Positions 1-5,345 of a DNA stretch of 5,345 nt are shown here, piece after piece. Source of the DNA: Actinomycetota bacterium (GTDB lineage: Bacteria; Actinomycetota; Actinomycetes; S36-B12; UBA10799). The stretch is taken from the NCBI GenBank assembly GCA_030837445.1, contig JAUPKM010000008.1:1-5345 (forward strand), in the 5' to 3' direction. Position numbers and translations under genes: made by a program. Below the pieces are notes generated by a model, which worked only from the letters and a program-made list of their open reading frames with translations, was not told where the DNA came from and did not search any database. Numbering within the stretch: position 1 is the first letter of the stretch; every line of letters begins with the position of its first letter.

Positions 1-271
1 CGGCGGATACGTGTTGGCGCGGCCGGCCGACCAGATCTCGATGGCCGACATCATCCGCGCGGTGGACGGCCCGCTGGCCTGGGTGCGCGATCAACGACCT
101 GGGGCCGTCGCCTACAACGGCAACGCCGCGCCGTTGCGGGAGGTATGGATCGCGGTTCGGGCTGCGCTGCGATCGGTGCTCGATGACGTCACGGTGGCAG
201 ATGTCCTCGCCGGTGAGCTGCCGCCGTCGGTTACCGCGTTCACCGCGGACGAAGAGGTCTGGCGGGACTGA
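1..271 (+). CDS. Rrf2-family transcriptional regulator, C-terminal part (5' end outside window)
   Basis: This is the C-terminal 89 residues of a winged-helix DNA-binding regulator. The reading frame enters from the left edge (first full codon at 2) and stops at TGA 269-271. The first visible residues, GGYVLARPADQIS, match the wing of Rrf2 proteins, and they are followed by MADIIRAVDGPLA, the conserved start of the long dimerisation helix. The GTG at 11 encodes a valine inside the wing, so it is not the start. Full-length members are about 140-160 residues, so the N-terminal helix-turn-helix is missing here. The stretch that carries three cysteines in Fe-S members such as IscR and NsrR contains no cysteine, so this protein probably does not bind an Fe-S cluster through that site. 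The ligand and targets cannot be deduced. The gene converges on the Ycf46-like gene with a 24-base gap. The family call is firm; the function is open. Confidence 0.88.
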   Translation, partial: GGYVLARPADQISMADIIRAVDGPLAWVRDQRPGAVAYNGNAAPLREVWIAVRAALRSVLDDVTVADVLAGELPPSVTAFTADEEVWRD

Positions 272-278
272 GCCGGCC

Positions 279-300
279 CCTGACGCTGGGAGCGCTCAGG
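279..300. terminator. Possible hairpin between the convergent genes
   Basis: CCTGACGCT (279-287) and AGCGCTCAGG (291-300) can pair with one bulged base around a GGG loop. The element lies between the Rrf2 stop codon and the end of the oppositely oriented AAA+ gene, and it overlaps that gene's stop codon (296-298). The position suits a shared bidirectional terminator. There is no T-rich run on either side, so it is not a classical intrinsic terminator, and a stem this short can occur by chance in GC-rich DNA. Confidence 0.25.
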
Positions 301-1768
301 CGCGGACGGCGCGTCCGCGGGCCCAGCTCCGCAAGGCGTCGATGTCCTCGGCCCGCAGCACCGACAACGGCACCATTTCGTGTGCCTCGGTCAGCAGGAA
401 ATTCGTCGTCAACGGAGAGTTGGCCGCGTAGGCCGCGTACAGGGCGCCCACGACGATCGCCTCCAACTCCGCCCCCGAATACCCCTCAGTCGAGGCCACC
501 ACCGCGGCGACGTCGAACGCTCGCGGGTCCCAGCCGCGGGCAGACAGGTGGGCCGTGACGACAGCCGTGCGTTCGACCGGTGTCGGCAGATCGACGAAGA
601 ACACCTCGTCGATCCGGCCACGGCGGGTCAACTCCGGGGGCAGGGCAGACACGTCGTTGCTGGTCGCCACCACGAAAATGCCGTCGGGGCGCTCCTGCAA
701 CCAGTTCAGCAGCACGCCCAGCACCCGCGACGACACCCCGCCGTCGTTGTCCCCGCCGGCCCGGAAACCCTTCTCGATCTCATCGACCCAGAGCACGACC
801 GGCGCCATCACCTCGACCGCATCCAGCGCGGCCCGCATCCGTTGTTCGGATTCGCCTACCAGCGATCCGTGGATTCGACCCGTGTCCAAGGCCACCAGCG
901 CCATTCCCCAACTGGCGGCGATCGCTTTCGCCACCAGCGACTTGCCGGTCCCGGGCACCCCGGTCAGCAGGACACCCCGGGGCATGGGCAGTCCGAACTG
1001 CCGAGCAGCCGGTTCGAACCCCCGGCCACGCTCGACCAGCCACGCCTTCAGGTGGTCGAGTCCGCCGACGTTGGCCATGGTGACGTCGGTGGCGATCAGT
1101 TCCAGCGGGGAGTCAACGGCCAGCAGCTCGGCCTTGGCCCGTCGGATCGCCTGCAGATCGCCGGCACCCAGCAGACCGTCGGAGACGGTGTACTCGATGA
1201 CCAGCCGCTCCGCGTCGACCAGCGTCAGCCCGGCCAGCGAAGTCACCAGTTCAGCCCGCTGCGCGGGGTCGAGTCGGATCGCCATCCCGCTGCTCTGCAG
1301 TCCTGCCAGCGTCCTGGACAGCATCTCGTCGATCTCGGCCCGGTCTGGCGGGCGAGGGCGGAACAACACACCGTCGGGTTGCAGATCGGTCGGGACCTGA
1401 TCTCCCACGCCGGTCAGGATCACGGTTCGTCCCGGCACCTGGCGTTGACCCAGTTCCCGGGCAAGCCGGACCGCGACCGGGTCGTCAAGGAGCGGCTTCG
1501 CGTCGAGGAAGACATAGACGCCGGGCTGGTTGGAGTCCGACACAAAGGCCAGCGCCTGGGCCGGATCGGTTGTGCCCGGCTGGCCGCGGCCGCCGCTGAC
1601 GGCCAACCCGGCGGCCACCGTCCACGACCAGATGGGCAGCCGCAGGGGGCCGGCCACCAGTCGGATCATCGAGGTCAACCTCGCCTCGTCCCGGCCGGCG
1701 GCGACGATCAGGCCTCGTCGGGACGCCAACAGGGTGCGCAGATCCTTGGCCGGATCGGAGATCACCAC
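296..1768 (-). CDS. Ycf46-like AAA+ ATPase
   Basis: This is a 490-residue AAA+ ATPase with a degenerate N-terminal half and one complete C-terminal ATPase module. Residues 11-220 match the Ycf46 N-terminal pattern: a section beginning RTLLASRRGLIV, then WSWTVAAGL near 47-55, FLDAKPLLDDP near 87-97 and a GLTLVDAERL segment near 180-189. The module opens with NVGGLDHLKAWL (233-244). It carries Walker A GVPGTGKS (270-277), VGESEQR (304-310), Walker B VVLWVDEIEK (324-333, D329 and E330), sensor 1 ATSND (368-372) and the arginine-finger segment TRRGRIDEVFF (381-391). GYSGAELEAIV (429-439) and PLS...WARGRA at the C terminus are also Ycf46-like. Order, spacing and length fit Ycf46 better than FtsH, which has membrane helices and a protease domain, or Cdc48. 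The start is GTG at 1768-1766; an in-frame TAG at 1795-1793 rules out a longer form, and no strong Shine-Dalgarno is visible. A cyanobacterial homologue has been linked to control of inorganic carbon use; the role here is unknown. It is the last gene of the minus-strand block. Confidence 0.85.
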   Translation of the reverse strand: MVISDPAKDLRTLLASRRGLIVAAGRDEARLTSMIRLVAGPLRLPIWSWTVAAGLAVSGGRGQPGTTDPAQALAFVSDSNQPGVYVFLDAKPLLDDPVAVRLARELGQRQVPGRTVILTGVGDQVPTDLQPDGVLFRPRPPDRAEIDEMLSRTLAGLQSSGMAIRLDPAQRAELVTSLAGLTLVDAERLVIEYTVSDGLLGAGDLQAIRRAKAELLAVDSPLELIATDVTMANVGGLDHLKAWLVERGRGFEPAARQFGLPMPRGVLLTGVPGTGKSLVAKAIAASWGMALVALDTGRIHGSLVGESEQRMRAALDAVEVMAPVVLWVDEIEKGFRAGGDNDGGVSSRVLGVLLNWLQERPDGIFVVATSNDVSALPPELTRRGRIDEVFFVDLPTPVERTAVVTAHLSARGWDPRAFDVAAVVASTEGYSGAELEAIVVGALYAAYAANSPLTTNFLLTEAHEMVPLSVLRAEDIDALRSWARGRAVRA

Positions 1769-1796
1769 GGTTGTGAGGCTAGCGCTGTCGGACTAC

Positions 1797-1818
1797 CTGA
1801 GGCACCCGCTGCCCTCGG
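1797..1818. other. Small hairpin in the 95-base gap upstream of the AAA+ gene
   Basis: GAGGCA (1799-1804) and TGCCCTC (1810-1816) can pair around CCCGC with one bulged C. The stem can extend by a G-U pair (1798/1817) and a C-G pair (1797/1818). It sits in the leader between the ABM gene stop (1864) and the AAA+ start (1768). It could be an attenuator, a processing site or chance, since it has no following T tract. I see nothing else in 1769-1863 apart from the palindrome CACGCGTG (1842-1849). Confidence 0.2.
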
Positions 1819-1863
1819 CTGGTCCGCCCTGTCCCCGCCGGCACGCGTGGCAGCAGCCCGTGG

Positions 1864-2154
1864 TCAGTCGAGCAGTTGCCAGTGCTCGACCTGCGGCGGT
1901 TCGGCGAAGAACTCGGAGATGATGCCGCGCCACTGCGCGAACAACGGCGACTCCCGGAACCCAACGGTGTGGTCCTCCAGCGTGTCCCAGCCGATCGCCA
2001 GCAGGAAGGTGTCCGGCCGCTCGATACCGCGATGGACGTGTATCGCCCGGAATCCTGGCGCCTGGGCCAGCACCGCCTTGGCTGTCTCGAGAGCCCGCTC
2101 GAAGGCCTCCTCACGGCCGTCGGCTATCCGCAGTTGGGCTGTCTCCATGATCAA
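1864..2154 (-). CDS. Antibiotic biosynthesis monooxygenase (ABM) domain protein
   Basis: This is a 96-residue soluble protein with the ABM/dimeric alpha+beta-barrel pattern. A first strand, METAQLRIADG (3-13), is followed by a long amphipathic helix (about 14-32), then APGFRAIHVHRG (32-43), TFLLAIGWDTLEDH (49-62) and FRESPLFAQWRGIISEFFAEPP (66-87), ending in VEHWQLLD. The PGF...H.G, W.TLEDH and F..W...I..FF..PP.VEHW features are typical of family PF03992. Members are small cofactor-free oxygenases, haem-degrading enzymes or stress-associated proteins of unknown substrate, and the sequence does not choose among these. The chosen start is TTG at 2154-2152, because GGAGG lies 8 bases upstream and the resulting N terminus, MIMETAQL, matches the usual MI.E.A start of relatives. 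An ATG two codons downstream is the alternative. It lies 72 bases after the transporter gene and 95 bases before the AAA+ gene, all on the same strand. Confidence 0.85.
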   Translation of the reverse strand: MIMETAQLRIADGREEAFERALETAKAVLAQAPGFRAIHVHRGIERPDTFLLAIGWDTLEDHTVGFRESPLFAQWRGIISEFFAEPPQVEHWQLLD

Positions 2155-2162
2155 TGCAATCG

Positions 2163-2167
2163 CCTCC
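2163..2167 (-). promoter_or_regulatory. Shine-Dalgarno site of the ABM gene
   Basis: On the minus strand this reads GGAGG, ending 8 bases before the TTG at 2154 and 14 bases before the ATG at 2148. The spacing favours TTG as the initiation codon. Confidence 0.6.
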
Positions 2168-2186
2168 GTCGAGTGGCAGATCCGTG

Positions 2187-2216
2187 ACCGGAGGATCGCT
2201 GGCTCGGAGCTCCGGT
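2187..2216. repeat. Inverted repeat between transporter and ABM genes
   Basis: ACCGGAG (2187-2193) and CTCCGGT (2210-2216) are perfect 7-base inverted repeats separated by 16 bases. The right arm overlaps a perfect 10-base palindrome CGGAGCTCCG (2205-2214). The element occupies much of the 72-base gap between the transporter stop (2227) and the ABM start (2154). It could be an RNA hairpin or an operator for separate control of the downstream pair. No T tract follows, and no known binding motif is recognised. Confidence 0.3.
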
Positions 2217-2226
2217 GGCCGCCAGG

Positions 2227-3084
2227 TTACGCCTTGCTGCGGGCTGTCGAGAGGTAGCTGCCGACGATGATAAGTGGGAAGCCCAGCAGAATCCCGGCGG
2301 TCAGCGGTTCAGCCAGGATGCCGACGCCGAGGATCACGGCCACCACCGGATTGAGGTAGGTGATCACGGTCATTCTGGTGGGACCGACTTCGTCGACCAG
2401 GGCGTAGAACACCAGAAACGCCAGCGCCGAACAGATGACGCCGAGCGCGACCACGGCCGCCCAGGCGGTGGCCGGAACCGCGGTGGACGGTCCGGCGAAG
2501 AACAGCCACGGCAGGTAGATGGCCGCCGCGATCGAACTGGCCGCGGCCATCACCGGTGGTCCCGGAACCTGGGCAAGGGCTGTGGCCAGCACTATCGGCC
2601 CGATCGCGTACCCGACCACCACCAGGCCGAGGGCTGCGACGGCAAGCGCATCGTCAACTCGCAGATCGAGCCCGACGAGTGCCAGCACCCCGGCCAGCCC
2701 GATCCCGAGGCCGAGGTACCGACGCCTGTCGAGACGGTCAGCCAACCCCAGCCGGGCGGCGATGACAGCGCTGACCAGCGGCACCGCCGCGATCATCAGC
2801 CCGGCGATGGAGGAGCTCAGTCGTGTCTCGGCCCAGGACAGCATCCCGAACGGGACAACCATCTCGACCAGCGCCAGCACCAGCACCCAGCGCCAGTGCC
2901 CTCGAAGGCTGCCGAAGCCTTCGCCCAGCAGCCCGATCGGCACCAGGATCGCCGCAGCGATCAGCATCCGGACCGCCACCACGAAGCCCGGGTCCAGGTC
3001 GGTGACGGCTACCCGGATAAGAAAGTAGGGAAGTCCCCAGATGACGGAGAGGGACAGGAACAGAACCCAGCCTCGACGTGACAT
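2227..3084 (-). CDS. EamA/DMT-superfamily transporter
   Basis: This is a 285-residue integral membrane permease of the drug/metabolite transporter type, made of two EamA repeats with about ten hydrophobic helices. Visible segments lie near residues 6-27 (contains IWGLPYFLIRVAV), 34-53, 66-83, 91-111, 123-140, 146-170, 178-197, 205-229, 238-256 and 262-280. Repeat one ends with SSIAGLMIAAVPLVSAVIAA, and repeat two has YLNPVVAVILGVGILAEP near 243-260, both characteristic of EamA. The length is usual for the family, whose members mostly export amino acids, nucleosides or small drugs; the substrate here is unknown. The start is ATG 3084-3082, giving the typical short cytoplasmic MSRRGW before helix 1. 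The frame stays open to 3258, but that extension is hydrophilic, overlaps the upstream gene by 140 bases and is unlike the family. No good Shine-Dalgarno precedes the ATG. The upstream gene ends 34 bases away, so co-transcription and possibly coupled translation are likely. Confidence 0.9.
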   Translation of the reverse strand: MSRRGWVLFLSLSVIWGLPYFLIRVAVTDLDPGFVVAVRMLIAAAILVPIGLLGEGFGSLRGHWRWVLVLALVEMVVPFGMLSWAETRLSSSIAGLMIAAVPLVSAVIAARLGLADRLDRRRYLGLGIGLAGVLALVGLDLRVDDALAVAALGLVVVGYAIGPIVLATALAQVPGPPVMAAASSIAAAIYLPWLFFAGPSTAVPATAWAAVVALGVICSALAFLVFYALVDEVGPTRMTVITYLNPVVAVILGVGILAEPLTAGILLGFPLIIVGSYLSTARSKA

Positions 3085-3118
3085 CGAAGGTGTCGATCTA
3101 TTCCGCCGACCGGTGAGG

Positions 3119-3985
3119 CTACTGGTCGGACGCGATGTGGGGATGCAGCTGGATATCCCAGTTGAGCTCATCGGCTTCGGCGACGAACAGGGACTGGCTG
3201 CTGACCGCGCACGACCCCGTCGAGTCGCCCAGCACGGAGGAAGCCAGGCCGATCCCATCGACGGCTATCCAGGACTCCGACGACATCCAGATCGGCCCAT
3301 CCCCTGGGACCCGGATGACGTTCAGGCTGAGATCCGTGTTCAGGAACAGCATCTCGGTCGGGTCGGCCAGGTAGGACACTCCGGCCCCGGCGTCGGCGAT
3401 CAGCAGCAGCAGCGAAGTTCCGCGTGCCCGCTCGTCGTCCACCAGTGGGATTCGGGGGTTGGCCCACACCGTGCCTGGCCCCGGCAGGTCAAGACCGCCG
3501 CTGACGCTTCGCCACTCGACCGCATCGAGATACCCGCTGCCCCAGTGCTGGGGGTGAAGGGCCGGCGTTCCAGCGGGCGGCGGGGACCGGAACTGTCCGT
3601 GGGCGTGGGTGAGCGGTCGGGGGAGGCGGCGGGTGCACCAGGCGGACATCCTCACCACGGGATACTCCAGCGCGGCTGTGCTCAGATCCGCTTCCACCAA
3701 CGTGGTCAGTCGACCGGCCTTCACGACCCGGGCGGAGATGGCGATAGCCCCCTTGGGAATCGGCGCCATGATGTCGACCGTGACGCGATTGATGACCGGG
3801 TCGTCGATCGGCATCTCCAGCATCCCGATCGCGCGCGCCAACAGGGCGCTGGCGGGCCCCCCGTGCTGGTAGTCCGGATGCCACGGGCTGGTGGTGTGGT
3901 CAGTCGCCAGGTACGTTCCCGAGAAGGAGTCGGTCAGCATGGATTCGGTCTCCACCACTGTCTCGAAGAAGCTCTCGCCAGCCAT
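3119..3985 (-). CDS. Double-hotdog acyl-CoA thioesterase-like protein
   Basis: This 288-residue soluble protein resembles TesB-type, 4HBT_3 (PF13622) double-hotdog thioesterases common in actinobacteria. The N-terminal hotdog shows ATDHTTSPWHPDYQHGGPASALLARAI (27-53), where HGGPASALLARAI is the central-helix signature of this group. It is followed by RVTVDIMAPIPKG (67-79) and strand-like stretches to about 118. A proline-rich linker (about 120-148) leads to a second hotdog with LLLLIADAGAGVSY (192-205), FLNTDLSLNVIRVPG (214-228), WMSSESWIAVDGIGLASS (233-250) and a closing strand near 258-270. D198 lies where TesB-like proteins carry a catalytic Asp, but I infer this position without an alignment. 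The likely role is hydrolysis of an acyl-CoA, with the acyl chain unknown; some family members have no proven activity. The start ATG 3985-3983 has GGAAGGT five bases upstream. It is the first gene of the minus-strand block and is divergent from pckG. Confidence 0.82.
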   Translation of the reverse strand: MAGESFFETVVETESMLTDSFSGTYLATDHTTSPWHPDYQHGGPASALLARAIGMLEMPIDDPVINRVTVDIMAPIPKGAIAISARVVKAGRLTTLVEADLSTAALEYPVVRMSAWCTRRLPRPLTHAHGQFRSPPPAGTPALHPQHWGSGYLDAVEWRSVSGGLDLPGPGTVWANPRIPLVDDERARGTSLLLLIADAGAGVSYLADPTEMLFLNTDLSLNVIRVPGDGPIWMSSESWIAVDGIGLASSVLGDSTGSCAVSSQSLFVAEADELNWDIQLHPHIASDQ

Positions 3986-4173
3986 GAGTCACCTTCCATC
4001 GAGGATGTGGAGTCCGCCTGCTGCCCCTACGGTATTGCCCTAGTCCAGCCCATGCCCAGGCTGCGGCCGCCGAGCTAGGTCGAATCACCTGCCCGGTGTT
4101 ACATCAGCGGGCCCCGGCTGGCAGTCTTGGAGTGATCCTGTAACGGACGTCGATGGCGTATTGGAGTTTGCAG
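3986..4173. promoter_or_regulatory. Divergent intergenic region, thioesterase-like gene / pckG
   Basis: These 188 bases separate two divergent starts, so they should hold promoters for both the minus-strand block and pckG. No convincing -35/-10 pair is visible. On the minus strand, TACCGT (4034-4029) fits a loose TANNNT -10, 43 bases before the thioesterase start, but has no good -35. Towards pckG, TGTAAC (4139-4144) is a weak -10 candidate. Other structure includes TTGGAGT as a direct repeat (4127-4133 and 4161-4167; the second includes the pckG Shine-Dalgarno), the inverted pair CCTAG/CTAGG (4039-4043, 4075-4079), and a short CAGCC/GGCTG stem (4046-4063). None matches a regulator site I recognise. 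Confidence 0.45.
4163..4166 (+). promoter_or_regulatory. Shine-Dalgarno site of pckG
   Basis: GGAG lies 7 bases before ATG 4174. An in-frame ATG at 4153 has only a weak GGA (4145-4147) upstream. This favours 4174, and the resulting N terminus, MTIPGLENPPT, resembles actinobacterial PckG proteins. Confidence 0.6.
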
Positions 4174-5345
4174 ATGACCATTCCCGGTCTTGAGAATCCA
4201 CCTACGAAGAACAAGAAGCTGCTGGAGTGGGTGGAGGAAGTCGCAACTCTCACTCAGCCGGACAAAGTTGAATGGTGTGACGGGTCCGAGGCCGAGTGGG
4301 ATCGGCTTACGTCACAGATGGTCGACGCTGGCACCTTCATCCGGTTGAACCCGGAGAAGCGCCCGAATTCCTTCCTGGCCAGGTCCAACCCGACCGACGT
4401 CGCCCGGGTCGAGGACCGGACGTTCATCTGTTCGCAGCGGGAGGTCGACGCCGGGCCGACGAACAACTGGATGGATCCGGTTGAGATGAAGGTCATCCTG
4501 AAGGACCTTTTCGCCGGCTGCATGCGTGGCCGGACCATGTACGTCATCCCGTTCTCGATGGGTCCGCTCGGTTCGCGAATCTCCCAGCTTGGGGTGGAGA
4601 TCACCGACTCGCCGTATGTGGTTGTGAACATGAAGATCATGACCCGGATGGGTACCGCCGCCCTGGAGTTGATGGGCGAGAACGGCGATTTCGTGCCGGC
4701 CCTGCACTCGGTCGGCTACCCGTTGGTGGACGCCGAGGGCAACGCCCGCCCGGATGTCGCCTGGCCGTGCAGTGAGACCAAGTACATCGTGCAGTTCCCG
4801 GAGAGCCGGGAGATCTGGTCATACGGATCTGGCTACGGCGGCAACGCTCTGCTGGGCAAGAAGTGCTTCGCGCTCCGGATCGCCTCGGCGATGGGCCGGG
4901 ACGAGGGTTGGCTGGCCGAGCACATGCTCATCCTGAAGTTGACATCGCCACGCGGCGACATCAAGTACCTCACCGCGGCCTTCCCGTCCGCCTGCGGTAA
5001 GACGAATCTCGCCATGCTCGAGCCTTCGGTGCCGGGCTGGAAGGTCGAGACGGTCGGCGACGACATCTGCTGGATGCGCTACGGCGATGACGGTCGGCTG
5101 TATGCGATCAACCCGGAGGCCGGCTTCTTCGGAGTGGCGCCGGGGACCAGCCTCAAGACGAACGCCAACGCGATTCGAACCCTGTACGCGAACAGCATCT
5201 ACACCAACGTCGCGTTGACGGACGATGGCGACATCTGGTGGGAGGGACTCACCGACGAGAAGCCCGCGCACCTGATCGACTGGAAGGGCCGGGATTGGAC
5301 ACCGGACTCGCCGGAGCCGTCTTCCCATCCCAATTCCCGGTTCAC
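4174..5345 (+). CDS. pckG: Phosphoenolpyruvate carboxykinase (GTP), 3'-truncated by window
   Basis: This cytosolic enzyme interconverts oxaloacetate plus GTP with phosphoenolpyruvate, CO2 and GDP, the first committed step of gluconeogenesis. 390 codons are visible without a stop; family members are about 600 residues, so roughly the last third lies outside. The N terminus MTIPGLE, then LLEWVEEVATLTQPD and GTFIRLNPEKRPNSFLARS, match actinobacterial PckG. Later motifs include AGPTNNWMDP, CMRGRTMYVIPFSMGPLGS and WPCSETKY. SYGSGYGGNALLGKKC (216-231) contains the metal-ligand lysine K230, and AEHMLILKL holds the metal-ligand H250. The P-loop FPSACGKTN is at 270-278, with the reactive cysteine C274 and K276. 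GDDICWM (295-301) holds the metal-ligand D297. Correspondence to the vertebrate residues K244, H264, C288 and D311 is from knowledge of the family. The enzyme uses GTP rather than ATP because it belongs to this family and not to the PckA fold-group. It is divergent from the thioesterase-like gene. Confidence 0.97.
   Translation, partial: MTIPGLENPPTKNKKLLEWVEEVATLTQPDKVEWCDGSEAEWDRLTSQMVDAGTFIRLNPEKRPNSFLARSNPTDVARVEDRTFICSQREVDAGPTNNWMDPVEMKVILKDLFAGCMRGRTMYVIPFSMGPLGSRISQLGVEITDSPYVVVNMKIMTRMGTAALELMGENGDFVPALHSVGYPLVDAEGNARPDVAWPCSETKYIVQFPESREIWSYGSGYGGNALLGKKCFALRIASAMGRDEGWLAEHMLILKLTSPRGDIKYLTAAFPSACGKTNLAMLEPSVPGWKVETVGDDICWMRYGDDGRLYAINPEAGFFGVAPGTSLKTNANAIRTLYANSIYTNVALTDDGDIWWEGLTDEKPAHLIDWKGRDWTPDSPEPSSHPNSRF

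Noticed and set aside
380..2257. Long open + strand frame of 625 codons
   Set aside because: It is antisense to the AAA+ and ABM genes. Its translation is rich in Arg, Gln, Gly and Pro with no recognisable domain, as expected from GC-biased third positions of the real genes.
3085..3258. 58-residue N-terminal extension of the EamA transporter
   Set aside because: It overlaps the upstream thioesterase-like coding sequence by 140 bases, is unlike EamA proteins and lacks a ribosome-binding site. The internal ATG at 3084 gives the standard family N terminus.
2215..4078. Open + strand frames 2215-3081 and 3041-4078
   Set aside because: They lie antisense to the transporter and thioesterase-like genes, which have clear family motifs. 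The translations are low-complexity Asp/Arg/Gln/Gly-rich sequence.
4153..4173. Upstream in-frame ATG for pckG, adding seven residues
   Set aside because: It has a weaker Shine-Dalgarno, and the added residues are unlike PckG N termini. It is not formally excluded.
4254..5328. Minus-strand open frames inside pckG
   Set aside because: They are shadows of pckG, whose + strand frame shows uninterrupted PEP carboxykinase motifs to the window edge.
1..5345. tRNA, rRNA, CRISPR, insertion sequence, riboswitch or toxin-antitoxin gene
   Set aside because: Reading both strands showed no repeat arrays, transposase motifs, terminal inverted repeats or structured RNA signatures. The intergenic gaps are all under 190 bases.

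Overview
The window is GC-rich DNA, roughly two-thirds G+C by eye, with codons ending mostly in G or C. It carries a GTP-dependent PEP carboxykinase of the type common in Actinobacteria, and an Rrf2 regulator and a 4HBT-type double-hotdog protein that both resemble actinobacterial members. The source is most likely a high-GC actinobacterium. I cannot name a genus, and nothing here looks like a mobile element, phage region or CRISPR locus.

Layout: the left edge (1-271, + strand) holds the C-terminal part of an Rrf2-family transcriptional regulator. It converges, with a gap of only 24 bases, on a block of four minus-strand genes that occupy 296-3985. In transcription order these are a double-hotdog acyl-CoA thioesterase-like protein (3985-3119), a ten-helix EamA/DMT-family transporter (3084-2227), a small antibiotic-biosynthesis-monooxygenase (ABM) fold protein (2154-1864), and a Ycf46-type AAA+ ATPase (1768-296). 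The gaps between them are 34, 72 and 95 bases, so they could form one transcription unit, although the last two gaps are long enough to hold internal signals. A 188-base divergent intergenic region (3986-4173) then separates the thioesterase-like gene from pckG (4174 to the right edge, + strand). pckG is cut off by the window after 390 codons, about two-thirds of the usual length.

Functional reading: pckG is a confident housekeeping gluconeogenic/anaplerotic enzyme with its catalytic residues intact. The minus-strand genes are recognisable at family level only. A thioesterase, an exporter-like permease and an ABM enzyme could together handle a small acyl or aromatic metabolite, but that is inference from proximity. 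The most distinctive gene is the Ycf46-like AAA+ ATPase, a family best known from cyanobacteria and algal plastids. I see no clear sign of an undescribed multi-gene system. Long open frames antisense to these genes are products of the high GC content.
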